Shown here: positions 20,800 through 31,720 of the stretch, piece by piece
How the letters are laid out: every line of letters begins with the position of its first letter
Numbering within the stretch: position 1 is the first letter of the stretch
Origin: Pyrenophora tritici-repentis
Lineage: Eukaryota > Ascomycota > Dothideomycetes > Pleosporales > Pleosporaceae
NCBI RefSeq assembly: GCF_003171515.1
Contig: NC_089393.1
Coordinates: 1,364,001-1,428,000 of the forward strand
DNA: 64,000 nt
Direction: 5' to 3'
The notes under the pieces: generated by a model
Database searches by the model: none
Seen by the model: the letters and a program-made list of their open reading frames with translations, nothing else
What the model was told of the DNA's origin: nothing
Translations under genes and position numbers: made by a program

Positions 20800-21740
20800 T
20801 CGTTGGTCTAGGTAGGACGGCCAGATTGCTCCGAGATCAGCTTTGCCCTCAACTAATTGGTTGATCCTCATCGAGCTCGTTCCCGAGTACTTCCCGCAGC
20901 AGATCCTCGAACATTTTGCGATGTACAGACTCAAGTCGTTTCCAGTCTTCCGCGGAAACCCAGCCGTCAGATGCAGTATTAAGCAAACTCTATGTTTCAG
21001 CTGATGAGTAGTTTTGAAAAGCTGATAACTCGCTTGCCAACTATGTTATCCTTTGTGATGAATCGCAATTTCGTCAATTATGTAGAGGAAACGGACACCG
21101 CCCTGTGAGCCCTAGTTTTCTCCACAGTCGCAAAGTCTGTATTAGAACCTCGCACGAGGCAACGGCACCATTCTCTCAAGTGCGATACCGGTGGCTGAAC
21201 GGCCGAAAGGAAGTCTCGTCTAACTCTTTCGCTGCAGAGAGCTTTGGAGAAAATAATTGAAGGCAAACACTGTATGCTTTGGCACAAGCCCTGCTCTTAG
21301 GATCTACTTTCGCCTCGTCCCAAGGATCAGAGCTAGGTTGCGCGAAGGCGGGTATCGGATCCCGCATACCAGAACGCAGGCGCAATGCTAGTCAATTGCC
21401 AATCTACAATGGCTATTACAATGGTAGGATCTTCTTCTGACATAGAAATGTTCTTCGAATGTAGATTAGGGTGAAACATTGCAGGAATAGCGACATTATG
21501 GATCAAAGAGTTCTTGGCCATTTCATTAACAATGCGCGGCCATGATGGAGCAGATTGTTGTATGTGTCGATGAATCCCTGATAACGTGGGACAATATGAC
21601 ACAGATGCGGGTGGTGGGATTCTGGAGATTCTGGTGTCGATGAGTCCGTCACAGTTTCGGCTATGTCCAGCCCTACGAATTATGCTCCATGTTCTTGTCA
21701 GGCCTACGCAATGCGAGGTGTACAATATATACTATTCTAC
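20800..21740 (-). pseudogene. decayed AIM9-like aminoglycoside-phosphotransferase-fold gene
   Basis: Several minus-strand pieces in different frames match the C-terminal half of fungal AIM9-type phosphotransferases. Near 21410-21480 are FHPNLHSKNISMSEEDPT and VDWQLTSIAPAFWYA (catalytic HxDxxxxN-like loop, here with N for D, and the DWQ metal site). Near 21180-21370 are DPKSRACAKAYSVC and DETSFRPFSHRYRT. Near 20820-20850 is the tail KADLGAIWP. The pieces need frameshifts to join, and the N-terminal kinase lobe is not found. The catalytic Asp replaced by Asn supports inactivity. MITE-B copy 3 lies just upstream. Confidence 0.6.
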
Positions 21741-21846
21741 CACGATGATCAGGAGTTCACTGATCATACGTACCTTTTTGGTTGCATAGCGTGGTGGGCG
21801 TAGACCTATGTTCTGACAGTTCTTCTCATCAGAAGTAAATATAGAG

Positions 21847-22008
21847 CACAGTCCGCAACAATCAATTAAGTGGGTCCTAGAAGGTTCAGATTGGATTGAT
21901 TGATTACCGCTTTAAGCCTAGTAGTTACCTATAGGAGTTTAAGCCCTACCTAGATAGGTAAGTGGGTCTAGGAGAGTGACCGGATTGAATTGATTGTTGC
22001 GGAGTCTA
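21847..22008 (-). mobile_element. MITE-B copy 3 (162 bp, hAT type)
   Basis: Exact inverse of the copies at 10870 and 20040 by eye. An 8-bp duplication ATATAGAG lies at 21839-21846 and 22009-22016. It sits about 100 bp upstream of the last recognisable part of the AIM9-like pseudogene. Confidence 0.92.
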
Positions 22009-22587
22009 ATATAGAGTAACTTACAGAGCCCTCAGCGTGCGAATGTTCGATACCAGGTGAGATGCCCTGCTTGCGATGATGCGACACATGGACCCCATCG
22101 GTAGAGCCGACCTCGATAAGACTTGCGTTGACCAAAAACTTCTAGGTTGTTTGCCTGCCACCGGTGCCCGACGCAGTGATGCTTCAAGGTTCGATGGGTG
22201 AGCACGCTTCAATAAGAATAGCACCAGATTGTTTGTATGCAGAGGTGATGCCGATAGCATATTCACCTTTCTCTGACACAGCCTTGCACCACTTAAACGA
22301 GTAAGACTGCTCTGTTCTCGTTGTTACAATTGGTTGCTGCTGAGCCGGAAACGTCAAGAGCTGCATGGAGAGTACCCGACTACAATTGCATCTACTTCAG
22401 CCTCGCAATTAATGCCTAGCAACTGCTTCTTGTCGAAGCGGAAGTACGCAACAGTCTGCGTCCCGACCCGCATCATGTCAGCACGGAAGGTCACCCCAAA
22501 GCGCAAGAGAAATGACACCAGGATCAAATACCTCGCATGCTCAATTTGACATCAGGATCGCTCAAAGATTCAGTGAAATACTTCTCG
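22009..22587. other. no intact gene; possible remnant of the AIM9-like gene
   Basis: Minus-strand open frames here are short and in different frames. They could be the lost N-terminal lobe of the phosphotransferase, but I cannot identify a kinase motif. Otherwise this is the 3' flank of the SDR gene. Confidence 0.3.
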
Positions 22588-23471
22588 CTATATTGTAGAC
22601 CATGCATTGTCAATTGGTATCATAGCACCGTTGATCATCTTGGACTCGTCCGAAGAGAGGAACGCAATACCTCGCGCAACGTCGTCGACCCCAATATATG
22701 GTACCGGCGTGCCTTCGCTGTCTTTTGAGACATGCAACTGTACAATGGGACTGCTAGGGTGAGCTAAGGTCGCGAATAAATGTTATCGTGAAACACATAC
22801 AAAAACGAGTTGAAGCCAGCGGAATCGAAGTTTTCCATCTGTGCCGAAGATGCAATGTTTGTCGCAACACTTCCAGGTAACACACCATTGCAGCGAATGC
22901 CCTCCTGATGAAACCTCCATGCTACGTTCTTCGTTGCACCAACCTAGAAGCGAGTGAGTAGAAGCTAGCAGTTGAATCTGTCGATACTCACAAGCCCATG
23001 CTTACTTGCTGTATATGCTATTCCCGCACTTGCGCCTGTCAACCCTGCCTTGCTGGCCACATTGACAATGACGCCAGCCTTTTGCTGCTTCATAGCCGGT
23101 AGAACTGCCTTCATTAAACGGATAGGCACCGTGAGGTTGATCGCCATGACTCTCTCCAACTCTTCATCTTGAATGGTATCCGCGCTGCTCCACCCATCGG
23201 TCACGCCCGCGCAATTGACCAACACGTCAATACGACCATGCTTGCCGACGCACTTAGCTACAGCATGCTCGACAGCTTGAGGTTCAGTCAAGTTGGTTTG
23301 GTAAAAATGAAAGGTGGAGAAGTCTTCGACAAGTTTTTGTGGCTGCGCGCCCATGTCAATGCCGAAGACCGAAGCGCCCCGTTCGAGAAAGAGACGGGTT
23401 GTTGCCAGCCCAATGCCAGAGCTGCAACCCGTAATTATGGCGACCTTACCTTGTATGGAAGATATGGACAT
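22588..23471 (-). CDS. short-chain dehydrogenase/reductase (SDR), three exons
   Basis: Start ATG at 23471 (MSISSIQGKVAIITG), stop at 22588-22590. Introns are 22944-22991 (GTGAGT...TCTAG) and 22754-22800 (GTATGT...CCTAG). The Rossmann fold is complete. It has the cofactor loop TGCSSGIG, the NCAG motif, catalytic Ser in VASKAGLTGASAG and YTASKHG with the Tyr-x3-Lys pair. The C-terminal exons give GIRCNGVLPGSVATNI, then VDDVARGIAFLSSDESKMING and a normal classical-SDR end. It is a soluble NAD(P)-dependent oxidoreductase of about 263 residues with unknown substrate. The start at 23471 was preferred over an upstream in-frame ATG because it begins right at the Rossmann fold. Confidence 0.85.
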
Positions 23472-23843
23472 TTTGGGCGGGCTGTCTGAAGATATTCGTG
23501 ATGCCTCAAGCTGTGGATGAGTCGTGCATGCATGATGCAGATGCGCGGGAAAAGCTAGGATGACGTCATCTGTTAGCGCGGCAGGGCCCACCTCCGGCGT
23601 AACCCCAAGAACGTCTCCGATTGAGGCTTTACGTATGGCTATCTACATTCTCACGACAAGAACTGTTGAGCAAGACGATGAGCAGTTCACCCAATAGCGT
23701 GGTGCGTTAAAAAAGCCGATGTACATCTCATTTGTCGACATTTTAACACACCAATTCCGCTACACGCTCTATTCTCACTCATCGCGTTACAAGCGATATG
23801 CCCCCTCATGGCCGTCTGGTATGATTTGAGATGATCGAGAAGC
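23472..23843. other. intergenic, nothing seen
   Basis: Short spacer between the SDR start and the 3' end of the MFS gene. It should contain the SDR promoter. Confidence 0.4.
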
Positions 23844-25283
23844 TTAGATCATCGCCTCCATACGGTGAACATCGCTATTCTTAGTCCACTTCCTGATCCT
23901 CTTGCCCAAACCAAAGTACAATGGAATACCAAAGAACGCCGGCCCTATCGTGCAGGCAAAGATGACCATAGCAGGAGTAATCCAGCCGTTCTTACTCTCG
24001 TGGGCCAAGTCAAACACCCAGTAACTGTACGAGAAAGCAATGGTATTCTTGCACACAGTCGCGACGACCATGATCTCGCCGGAGATGGGCTTGTAGCAGT
24101 CGATCGCGTAGGCGATACAAATCGTCGGCACTGTAGTCACGCTCAGTCCACTAAGCCCATAACCCCAGACTACAATATTGCCCCACGCCCATTGTTGTTG
24201 GTAGGCAACACTGCCGAGAACGACAGAAAGTATTGTGATGATCATGTAGATCCATAATGCAGGCAGTCGCATCTCCGCTTCACGAATACCTCCATTCTTG
24301 CGAGCTGCGCGTGCGGCGACCCAGTCAGAGTAGGGTCCAGCAGTGGCCAAGCCGATAATAGCACCCACTGCGAAGGCGAAGTTGGTATAGCCTACCTGAT
24401 CTGGCTTGAAGAAATAAGGCGGGGCTGCCAGGACGGGTGACTCAGTGATGTTGAAGAACAACAGCATATCAGCTGGTCCGGCAAGCATCAACCCAGTCCA
24501 TAAGATGATCGGGTTGAAGAAGATCTTGATTGGAGTCCATGTATCACGCACCACGAAGGCCTTCCACTTGGGATCTGGTCTCTCAAAAGGGTTGAATTGC
24601 GCGCGGGATGGGCGACCGTTACTGGGGGTAGGTGTCTCTAGCGAGCTCATCTCAGAATCCCGCGCTGCTGTATGTGTGGTGTGTTTTTCCAGCTGACTCT
24701 GTTCGTTGGTGTTGACAATCTCGCTGCCGTCCAGAGTTGTAGTGGTGTTCTGCACTACGGTAGCGCCACGATGAAACTTGGTCTCTGGGAATGTGAGCGC
24801 GATCAAGAGGATGGAGAAGGCTGAAAGGGCAGTCTCAAGCCAGAAGAATGACTGCCATCCATGCAGAGCTGCGATGGAACCGGCCATGATGGGCCCCAGG
24901 AATGCGCCCATGAAGTATCCCGTGCTATATAGACGTATCAGCCAACTTCCCTTGGGCAGTTTGCAATGGAGAAGACTTACAAGTAAACACCCATCCAAAG
25001 CCCTCACTTGTGCAAGAAGAACACATCGGCAATCATTTGTACCGGTATACTCTCACTCGTTGCGCATACTAAGCCATTCACTGCTCTGGCTGCCAATAAG
25101 CTCTTTTGGCTAGTTGCCAAGGCTTGCCAGATGCAAGTCAGCGTGATTAGTACTGAGAATACCAGGCTGATAGCGCGGTGCCCAAAGATGTTGGACATCG
25201 GTACGATGATGAAGTTTGCGAAGCCAAGGGTGATGACAATGATACCAGTCAGTAGAGCAAGCTGGCTGTCATTGAGATGATAT

Positions 25284-25475
25284 TGTTGCCATTCAGGACT
25301 ACCCTTCTTGGAATCGGCCCGATGCTTCTTGGCCGAATGTTCTACAACCTTCACTTTCACTCCTTTGCCGTTATGTGCTTACGTATATCTTATGTATATA
25401 ACCTTGTGTATCTACTCCGTAGGACAATCAACGCAGTTCTCATATGCAGTTGTTGACGTCTTGTCTACTGCGATA
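25284..25475 (+). repeat. copia 5' LTR (192 bp)
   Basis: Begins TGTTGCCATTCAGG and ends TACTGCGATA. Compared with the 3' LTR I find a single difference (CCCGATGC here, CCCAATGC there), so the insertion is recent or sequence exchange has occurred. Confidence 0.93.
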
Positions 25476-25493
25476 GTTATGAGCCCGGATACG
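25476..25493 (+). promoter_or_regulatory. copia primer-binding site, initiator-tRNA half-molecule type
   Basis: Immediately after the 5' LTR, GTTATGAGCCCGGATACG reads as the complement of a tRNA anticodon arm with CAT anticodon (reverse complement ...GGGCTCATAAC). Drosophila copia is known to prime from a cleaved initiator-tRNA-Met half-molecule. The match here is inferred from memory of that tRNA's anticodon arm. Confidence 0.6.
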
Positions 25494-25611
25494 TGCTGCT
25501 GCACCATTCTTCAATAACTGCTGTTCACTTGTCTTTCCTCAAGCGTATTCTATTGTTTGTTTAATTGTCGAATACCTTGTTGAACGTCTTTTGCTGCCAC
25601 CGTATTGCTTG

Positions 25612-28600
25612 CAGAGAAGTCAACAAACAAAACAACCAACATTTGAGGCGTAGATGTTGATTGACTGGCTCATTTCTTAGGGCTACAGTTTGTTTGTTTG
25701 AGTTGATGAGACTGAAGAGCCAATTTTTGGTTGGTTGATTGATTGAATATTGATAGACTTAAGGTTCTGAAGGGACGTTTCTATGACAATTCTGCAGGCG
25801 GCTCTTCCCACGTTCCTATCGCAAACTCTTCCGTGAGCTCCTCATCAGTATGCTTTGCTGCTGTTGTCGTGCTTGGTGTTGTAAAACCTGCACGAGTCCA
25901 CCGTTGCAAGCACACCAAAGCAGCCAGTAACTGCGCGCCAATTTTCCGCCTTTGTGGCTCAATTATATCGCCAGTTCCCGCAAAAACGCGCTCACAATCA
26001 GAGCTGGAGGTGGGTATAGTCAACACGTCGATCGCCAATCGTGAAAGATGTGGATACTTCGGCTTCAACGATAACCAGTACTGTACAGCTGTTGGACCCT
26101 CCTTGTGTTGATCAGACGTCCACATAGGCTCTTTTAACCAGCTATCGTACTCATCCTCCACCTCCAATGTATGCTCGCCGTCCTCATCTAGTATAGCGTC
26201 GATAGCGTCGTCAAAGCTGCTCATGGTAGGTTTTGGCGCAGGGGTTGGTGTTGTGGCAGCAGCGGCAGGCTTGTAGGCAGCCCAAACCCGCAGAAACTTC
26301 GCGTGCGCGGTGCTCAATTGTGTAGGTTTGTCGCGCCAGAAGCGCTTAGAGTATGTTTTATATCGTGGATGTAGTGCCGTAGCTGCGTAGTAAATGGGAC
26401 TTTGGAGGATCTTAGTAAAGTAATTGCTCGCTTTTCGCCTCGCGGCTCGCAGGTTGATCGGGATGTGATCTTCGGGCGCCTCAGATGGCTCGTGGTTGAC
26501 CGATTCGTATGGCCGAAGGCGTGCATCCAGCTCAGTTATCACACTCTCAAATACTGGGATGACCTCGTAGAGTGCGCCAAAACGGCCACACTTGCCGCGG
26601 CCTTGGAGGCGATCTGTAGCAAACTTGAGCGGCTGCAGTATCGCCATGTACTCAGTAATCACCGCCCAGTCAGCCGCCGTAAGGCCGTCTGACCTCATCC
26701 ACCGCGGCACATCAGGCAGCTTGTTTCCTCTAATAGCTGCCTGTTCGTCAGCCTGTTCAGTCTCGCGAATGTGGTACGTGGCGTATGCGTTGATAGCTTG
26801 TTGGAGCTGAACTCCGCGCTTAAAGCAGTCGTAATAGCTGTTCCAACGTGTAACACACGGCTTAATTGGCTCGCGAGTGCCGCCGCTGGCGCCTGTGGGC
26901 ATGCTGTTAACTGCCTCGCGTTGGCAATCTTCAAAAATACTCCACTGCTTCGGCGTGTTGATGTAGTTGATAATATCAAGATACACGCCAAGCGGTCCTT
27001 CTTTCCGCCACTCCTTCATGTAAAAATCCTCCATCTTTGTGTTCTCCAGGGCGTTGTTATACGCGTCAGCATCCCTCCCGAACATAATCGTTTGGCCAAC
27101 AAGGTTAAGTATGTGGCAAGCGCAGCGGAGGCGGCGATCGGAGGCAGAAAAGTGGTACATCGCGGCGAGTTTGTTAACAGCGGTGTCGTTATTGTAAGCG
27201 TTATCGAGCACAAAGTAGCCGAGTTTGCTGCGATTAATGCTGAAGGATTGCAGGATTTTGGTTACAGCGTCAGCTATCGCCTCACCAGTGTGGGCACCCA
27301 CCAGCTGCGGCAGCGCGATGGGTAGGTCAACTATCGCGCCCTTACTGTTGGCGTAGTGAGCAACTACAGAAAAGAAGCCACGTTTGCCGCCTTTTGTCGT
27401 CCACCCATCGAAGCTTATATGTACCTTGCTCTCGGCTTCAGCCAACGCGCGCACCACCTGAGGCCGTAGCCAACTGTACAACCTCATCACGAACGCTGAC
27501 ACGCTGTTATGAGACCTCCATAACGCCGCCTCTGCCTCAGGATTAGCAAGCCTGATCATCTTGCGAAAAGCCGGCGTCTCAAACTCGCGGAGTGGTCTGT
27601 TGTTGTCGACCAGCCAGAGCGCAGCTGCCTGCCGAAATTCTTGTACGTCGAAGTTTCCTATAGTCTTGTACGCCTCTAGACTAAATTTGACACCGCTTAG
27701 AGCTGCCTGACGAAGTGATTGTTGTCCATGTTTGCGGAGAGGTTTGCTTAGGATTGGACCATCTTTGCTGAGCCGATGACCAGGTTTATCAAGCTGGAGG
27801 TGCCCGTTGGCGGCAGTGGTTGACTTCGTTACTCGGTGTACACCATTAGGTAGCTTATGAATATGACAGTACTTGCACACAAAGTACAACTCATCTGGGT
27901 GGTGAGTACCCTCCTTCCAGACACGCCAGCCGTGTTGAAAAATCCAGCTTGCCTTGCCTCGTGGAGTGCTCAGCGGCGCGACAAACCCCTTTAATCGCGA
28001 CCAATCGACGCCCTCAAAGTCGCGAAAATCGACGCTCACAGCGCTATCCTCCTCCACCGAAGCCTCAGTGGCAGCGCTAGAGAAAGCTAAAGGCTGTACA
28101 ATAGAGTCCTCTGGCTTATCAAACATTAACTGCGACTCCCAGGCTGGCTCATCAGTGAGCCGAGAGGCTTGTGAGGCAGCCAAAATAGGCAGTGGTGATG
28201 CCCGCCGAGGGCGCTCCTCGGGTTGTTGTACAGGCTTACATGGCGGTTCAATAGCCCGTGTGGGCGGCTCGATAACTTGTGTAGGCGGCTCTGTAGGCGG
28301 ATCCGGCGTACTTTCTGGCAGCTCTATCGGCTGGGTTGGCTGGCTGCCGTCACCCAACAGCGCTTTGAGCGTAGGTTTGCGCGTACGTTGTGCTCGCTTG
28401 AAGGGAGTATCAGCTTCTTCGGCAGCCTCGGGCTTGCGTTTTGCTGGTATAGAGGGCATGGATAAGGCTAAAAGTAAGCCGGAGCCGCGAGAAAGTAAGG
28501 TGTTGTTAAATGTTATAAGCCTGATGTCAGTAGCACTAGGAATAGAACATGTGTGAATCGTGTTGTGTATTGTGCTACAGGAATTGAGATCTATGTCTCT

Positions 28601-28937
28601 GCCAGCTAGCGTTGTGGGCGCTAAGCCTCGTACGTACTAGCCTGGAGTGAGTGAGAGATGGGATGGAACCTAGGTCATATAACTTACACGCGAGTAGGCT
28701 TAGTAAGCAAGATCCAACACTAAGAATTCGTCGTTGAGCAGCTATCCCAGAGGCCTCACCTAGGTATCCCCCTCCCTCGCTTACTATCAAACAACACCAA
28801 TCCTATCAACATTTTGTTCTCAAGATTGGTTGATTGATTGACAGAAATACAGTGGCTAACTGTTGGTTAGTTGGTTGGCTCCGAATCAAACAAATCAAAC
28901 AACAATATTGATGAGATATTGATTACTGACAACCTTG
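25612..28937 (-). mobile_element. hAT-3: 3.3-kb hAT transposon inside the copia leader
   Basis: An 8-bp direct repeat ATTGCTTG at 25604-25611 and 28938-28945 brackets the element. The ends are CAGAGAAGTCAACAAAC on the left and, read inward from the right, CAAGGTTGTCAGTAATC, which is only a weak inverted repeat. Both subterminal regions carry GGTTGATTGATTGA motifs. It contains one intact transposase gene on the minus strand. Boundaries rest mainly on the 8-bp duplication. Confidence 0.82.
25781..28459 (-). CDS. hAT-3 transposase, intact (hAT-1 relative)
   Basis: 892 residues, uninterrupted. A Pro/Thr-rich N-terminal leader has repeated EPPT motifs (IELPESTPDPPTEPPTQ). The BED-like finger is LYFVCKYCHIHKLPNG ... 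NGHLQLDKPGH. The catalytic core has KVHISFDGWTTKGGKRGFF, GYFVLDNAYNNDTA and RRLRCACHILNLVGQT. CVTRWNSYYDCFKRG starts the distal core. The C-terminal dimerisation domain is LAIDVLTIPTSSSDCERVFA. It is clearly related to the broken hAT-1 protein, though the element ends differ. With no stops in an otherwise RIP-damaged host element, it arrived after the damage or escaped it. Confidence 0.95.
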   Translation of the reverse strand: MPSIPAKRKPEAAEEADTPFKRAQRTRKPTLKALLGDGSQPTQPIELPESTPDPPTEPPTQVIEPPTRAIEPPCKPVQQPEERPRRASPLPILAASQASRLTDEPAWESQLMFDKPEDSIVQPLAFSSAATEASVEEDSAVSVDFRDFEGVDWSRLKGFVAPLSTPRGKASWIFQHGWRVWKEGTHHPDELYFVCKYCHIHKLPNGVHRVTKSTTAANGHLQLDKPGHRLSKDGPILSKPLRKHGQQSLRQAALSGVKFSLEAYKTIGNFDVQEFRQAAALWLVDNNRPLREFETPAFRKMIRLANPEAEAALWRSHNSVSAFVMRLYSWLRPQVVRALAEAESKVHISFDGWTTKGGKRGFFSVVAHYANSKGAIVDLPIALPQLVGAHTGEAIADAVTKILQSFSINRSKLGYFVLDNAYNNDTAVNKLAAMYHFSASDRRLRCACHILNLVGQTIMFGRDADAYNNALENTKMEDFYMKEWRKEGPLGVYLDIINYINTPKQWSIFEDCQREAVNSMPTGASGGTREPIKPCVTRWNSYYDCFKRGVQLQQAINAYATYHIRETEQADEQAAIRGNKLPDVPRWMRSDGLTAADWAVITEYMAILQPLKFATDRLQGRGKCGRFGALYEVIPVFESVITELDARLRPYESVNHEPSEAPEDHIPINLRAARRKASNYFTKILQSPIYYAATALHPRYKTYSKRFWRDKPTQLSTAHAKFLRVWAAYKPAAAATTPTPAPKPTMSSFDDAIDAILDEDGEHTLEVEDEYDSWLKEPMWTSDQHKEGPTAVQYWLSLKPKYPHLSRLAIDVLTIPTSSSDCERVFAGTGDIIEPQRRKIGAQLLAALVCLQRWTRAGFTTPSTTTAAKHTDEELTEEFAIGTWEEPPAELS

Positions 28938-31549
28938 ATTGCTTGTCGCAATGGCTGCAACCGAATCGTCTAGTCTTGTGACTAAGACTACCGTTATTCT
29001 TGAGAAACCATCTGATTGGCAAGAATAGCTGTTTCTTAGGCGGGATAAAGCTACTCTTAATAGTATATAGGAGTACTGCAATCCCGACATATCGCAACAT
29101 AAGCTGAAGAAGCTTATCGAACCTGTGCGACCGACGCCTGCTACTGTAGCAGAAGGAGTAACGCTTCGCTCACAGCTTACTCATGAACAACGACTTAACT
29201 ACTAGGACCTGCTAGACGCCTAGGAATACGACCAAAAGACCTATCTGCACTAGCAGAAGGCACTAAATGAATTGACATTGGAGATTGCGCAGACAACTAC
29301 ACGAAGCAATCTATATCTACTCGAAGGCAAATTAACGGCCTACGAACGACTAAAGGCTCTTAAGGAGCACCTTTCGCCGAACACTGCAAGACGATCACGC
29401 GAGCTTGTAGTCAAGTACAGGGACTTACAAGCAACACGGCGAGGCCAAGCGGTTAAAGGATGGCTGGACGATTGGATTAAGATCACCAACCAGATAAGAA
29501 CGCTTAATCTACCGGACGTAAATAGTTCTTGGAGCTAGGAAGACTTCCTTATTGCCGTCAAACCACTCGATAACGTATAGGCAACAATGACGCTCACTGA
29601 TCTCCTTACTAAGGACGAAGCAGGAACACTAGTTCTATCTCTACAAGATTACGTGTCGAAATTTCGAACATTCCACAGTCGTACAAGCCCTAGAGCAGCA
29701 GGAATAGGGACATTTTCAGCTACGTTAGGAATAGCTGATACAAACGGAGGTCATAAGCAAAGAAAGCCGAAGTGCTTTTGTGGCGAGTACTATTTGTTTA
29801 TTAAGTGCAAATATTGCAACCCGAAACTACGAGAAGATAGCTAGCAAGGCGACAAGGACATCTTTGAAGCAAAAGAAAGGGCAAAGAAGCATCCAAAGCT
29901 AAAAGACTACATTCTTCGAGCAGAGAAGGGACAAGGACCTTCTAAGAAAAGACCGGAGATGACTAGCTCGAAGAACGGTACTGCATCTTCATTAACTTCG
30001 ACTCCGACTCCTATTCGCTTTAACGACGATTAACTAGCCACGAGTCCTATTTAGACAAACGCCTTAATACAGACTTTCAATACTGCAACGACTAAAGTAC
30101 CACACCTTATGAACCGATGGGTGTTAGATCCTGGATCGAACGCACATGTTTGCAACACTAGACAATTTGGCTGGTCCTTTGTAAGGAAAGCTAAACCTAG
30201 AGAAGTGATCTATGCTGGTGGCTAGGTTGTTCAGATCGCTGAATGGGGCACTGTTGTACTCAATGTACGAACACTATCTAGCAAGGCACCTATTAAGCTC
30301 ACTCACGTTGCATTAGTAGAAGGGTTCTTTGCCAATGTTCTTGGTCTATCGCGCTGTCGACCGCTAGGAATCCATTTCGATTCAGGACGCGACTTGCTCT
30401 ACCAGAACAACCCGAGCAATGTGGTCGCAATGCTGGAGTACAGCAATAGGCACTGGCTTATCGATGCTGAGGAGAATGACCGACCCGAGCTAAGTATGTT
30501 ATTAACATTTGCTGCTCGGTTTCAGCCTCAAAGAACATCTCAGAAACTAAGACTAGCGATCGTTGCTACGGCCAACGAAGCGCATTAGTTGTGGGGACAT
30601 GCGAGCAAGTAGGCAATTGATTATCTGCCTGAAAGCGTTACAGGTTTTGAACTTGTTGGAGACAACAAAGCGCCGAAATAGAAGGACTGTGATGTATGTA
30701 TCTAGTCAAAAATGACGCAACAAATCTCTCGAAGGACCCCTGAAGATACGAATACAACGCCTTTCTATCGCGTTGGCATTGATCTGGTTCAATTACTTCC
30801 TCAAGGAGAAGCTTGTTACAATGGTGACAAGTATGCCTTTCACGCAATCTGTCATTCGATCAAGTGGCATGAAGTCACAACGATTCCAAACCGACAAAAG
30901 AGTACTCTAGTGAATGTTATTAAGGCTCTAATTGCAAAGATTCAACGACAATTCGAATACACTGTGGTTGTATTTCGAATCGACAGCGAGCCTGGTTACC
31001 GCGAGCTATTGTACGATGTCTGCAAAGAGCTTAGTATCAAAATTAAAGCGCGAGCGGCTGATACTCCTGCGCAAAATCCAAATGCTGAAAGAGCTGGAAG
31101 AGTCATAGTTGAACGTGGAAGAGCATTGAGGATCTTATCAGGACTTCCAAAGGAATTAGCAAACGAGCTTATTATCACTACCGCTATGTTGCTTAACGTC
31201 ACGCTAACAGAGAGCCTCGATTAGGAGACGCCTTACTAAAGAGTGTTTGGTAGAAAACCATCAGTAGCGCATATGGCTCCAATTAGATGTCGTGCTTACG
31301 TGCTCGACAGAAAGGTCAAGCGTGGAGACAAGTTTGAATCTCGAACGATGATTGGATATTTGGTTAGTTACGATTCGACAAATATCTTCCGTATCTAGAT
31401 ACCATCTAAGGGACGTGTTATACGAACACGCGATGTGGTCTTTGCACGACAGCACCTCATGAAGAACGACGATAAGCCTGAGAAGCTCTCAGAAGAAGCT
31501 GAGCGATTAATTAAGATCTTAGATATACCCACACCTTAAGCGCTTATAG

Positions 31550-31720
31550 TGTGAGGGACGTCAATAGTTGAGATGACCGTATCTGTATTAAGTACTAAGT
31601 GAGATATTGCGTGCAGGTTCGAAGACCTGCGCGGGTCGAACTTTGGTGTTCGGCTGTGGCCTTCGCTTAAGGCGCACGGGCCACCTCGCTTACTAGAGGT
31701 CGCGGGTTTGATCCATGACA
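31550..31720 (+). repeat. 171-bp TGT...ACA insertion (solo LTR or tRNA-related short element)
   Basis: Interrupts the copia frame exactly, with a 5-bp duplication TATAG at 31545-31549 and 31721-31725. The ends TGTGAGGGAC and CATGACA are LTR-like. TGTGAGGGA also begins the nearby gypsy LTR, but the rest differs. Internally it has two box-B-like motifs (GGTTCGAAGACC and GGGTTTGATCC) and a GTGGCC...CGCTTAAGGCG stretch like a class II tRNA D-arm. A solo LTR of another gypsy family is the simplest reading. A tRNA-derived SINE is the alternative. Confidence 0.7.

Noticed and set aside
26771..27325. A 184-residue plus-strand frame inside hAT-3
   Set aside because: It is antisense to the intact hAT-3 transposase and has no domain, so it is a coding shadow.
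31623..31720. A functional tRNA gene in the 171-bp insertion
   Set aside because: Box-like motifs are present, but the T stem has mismatches (CGCGG against CCATG) and no acceptor stem pairs. It is at best tRNA-derived.
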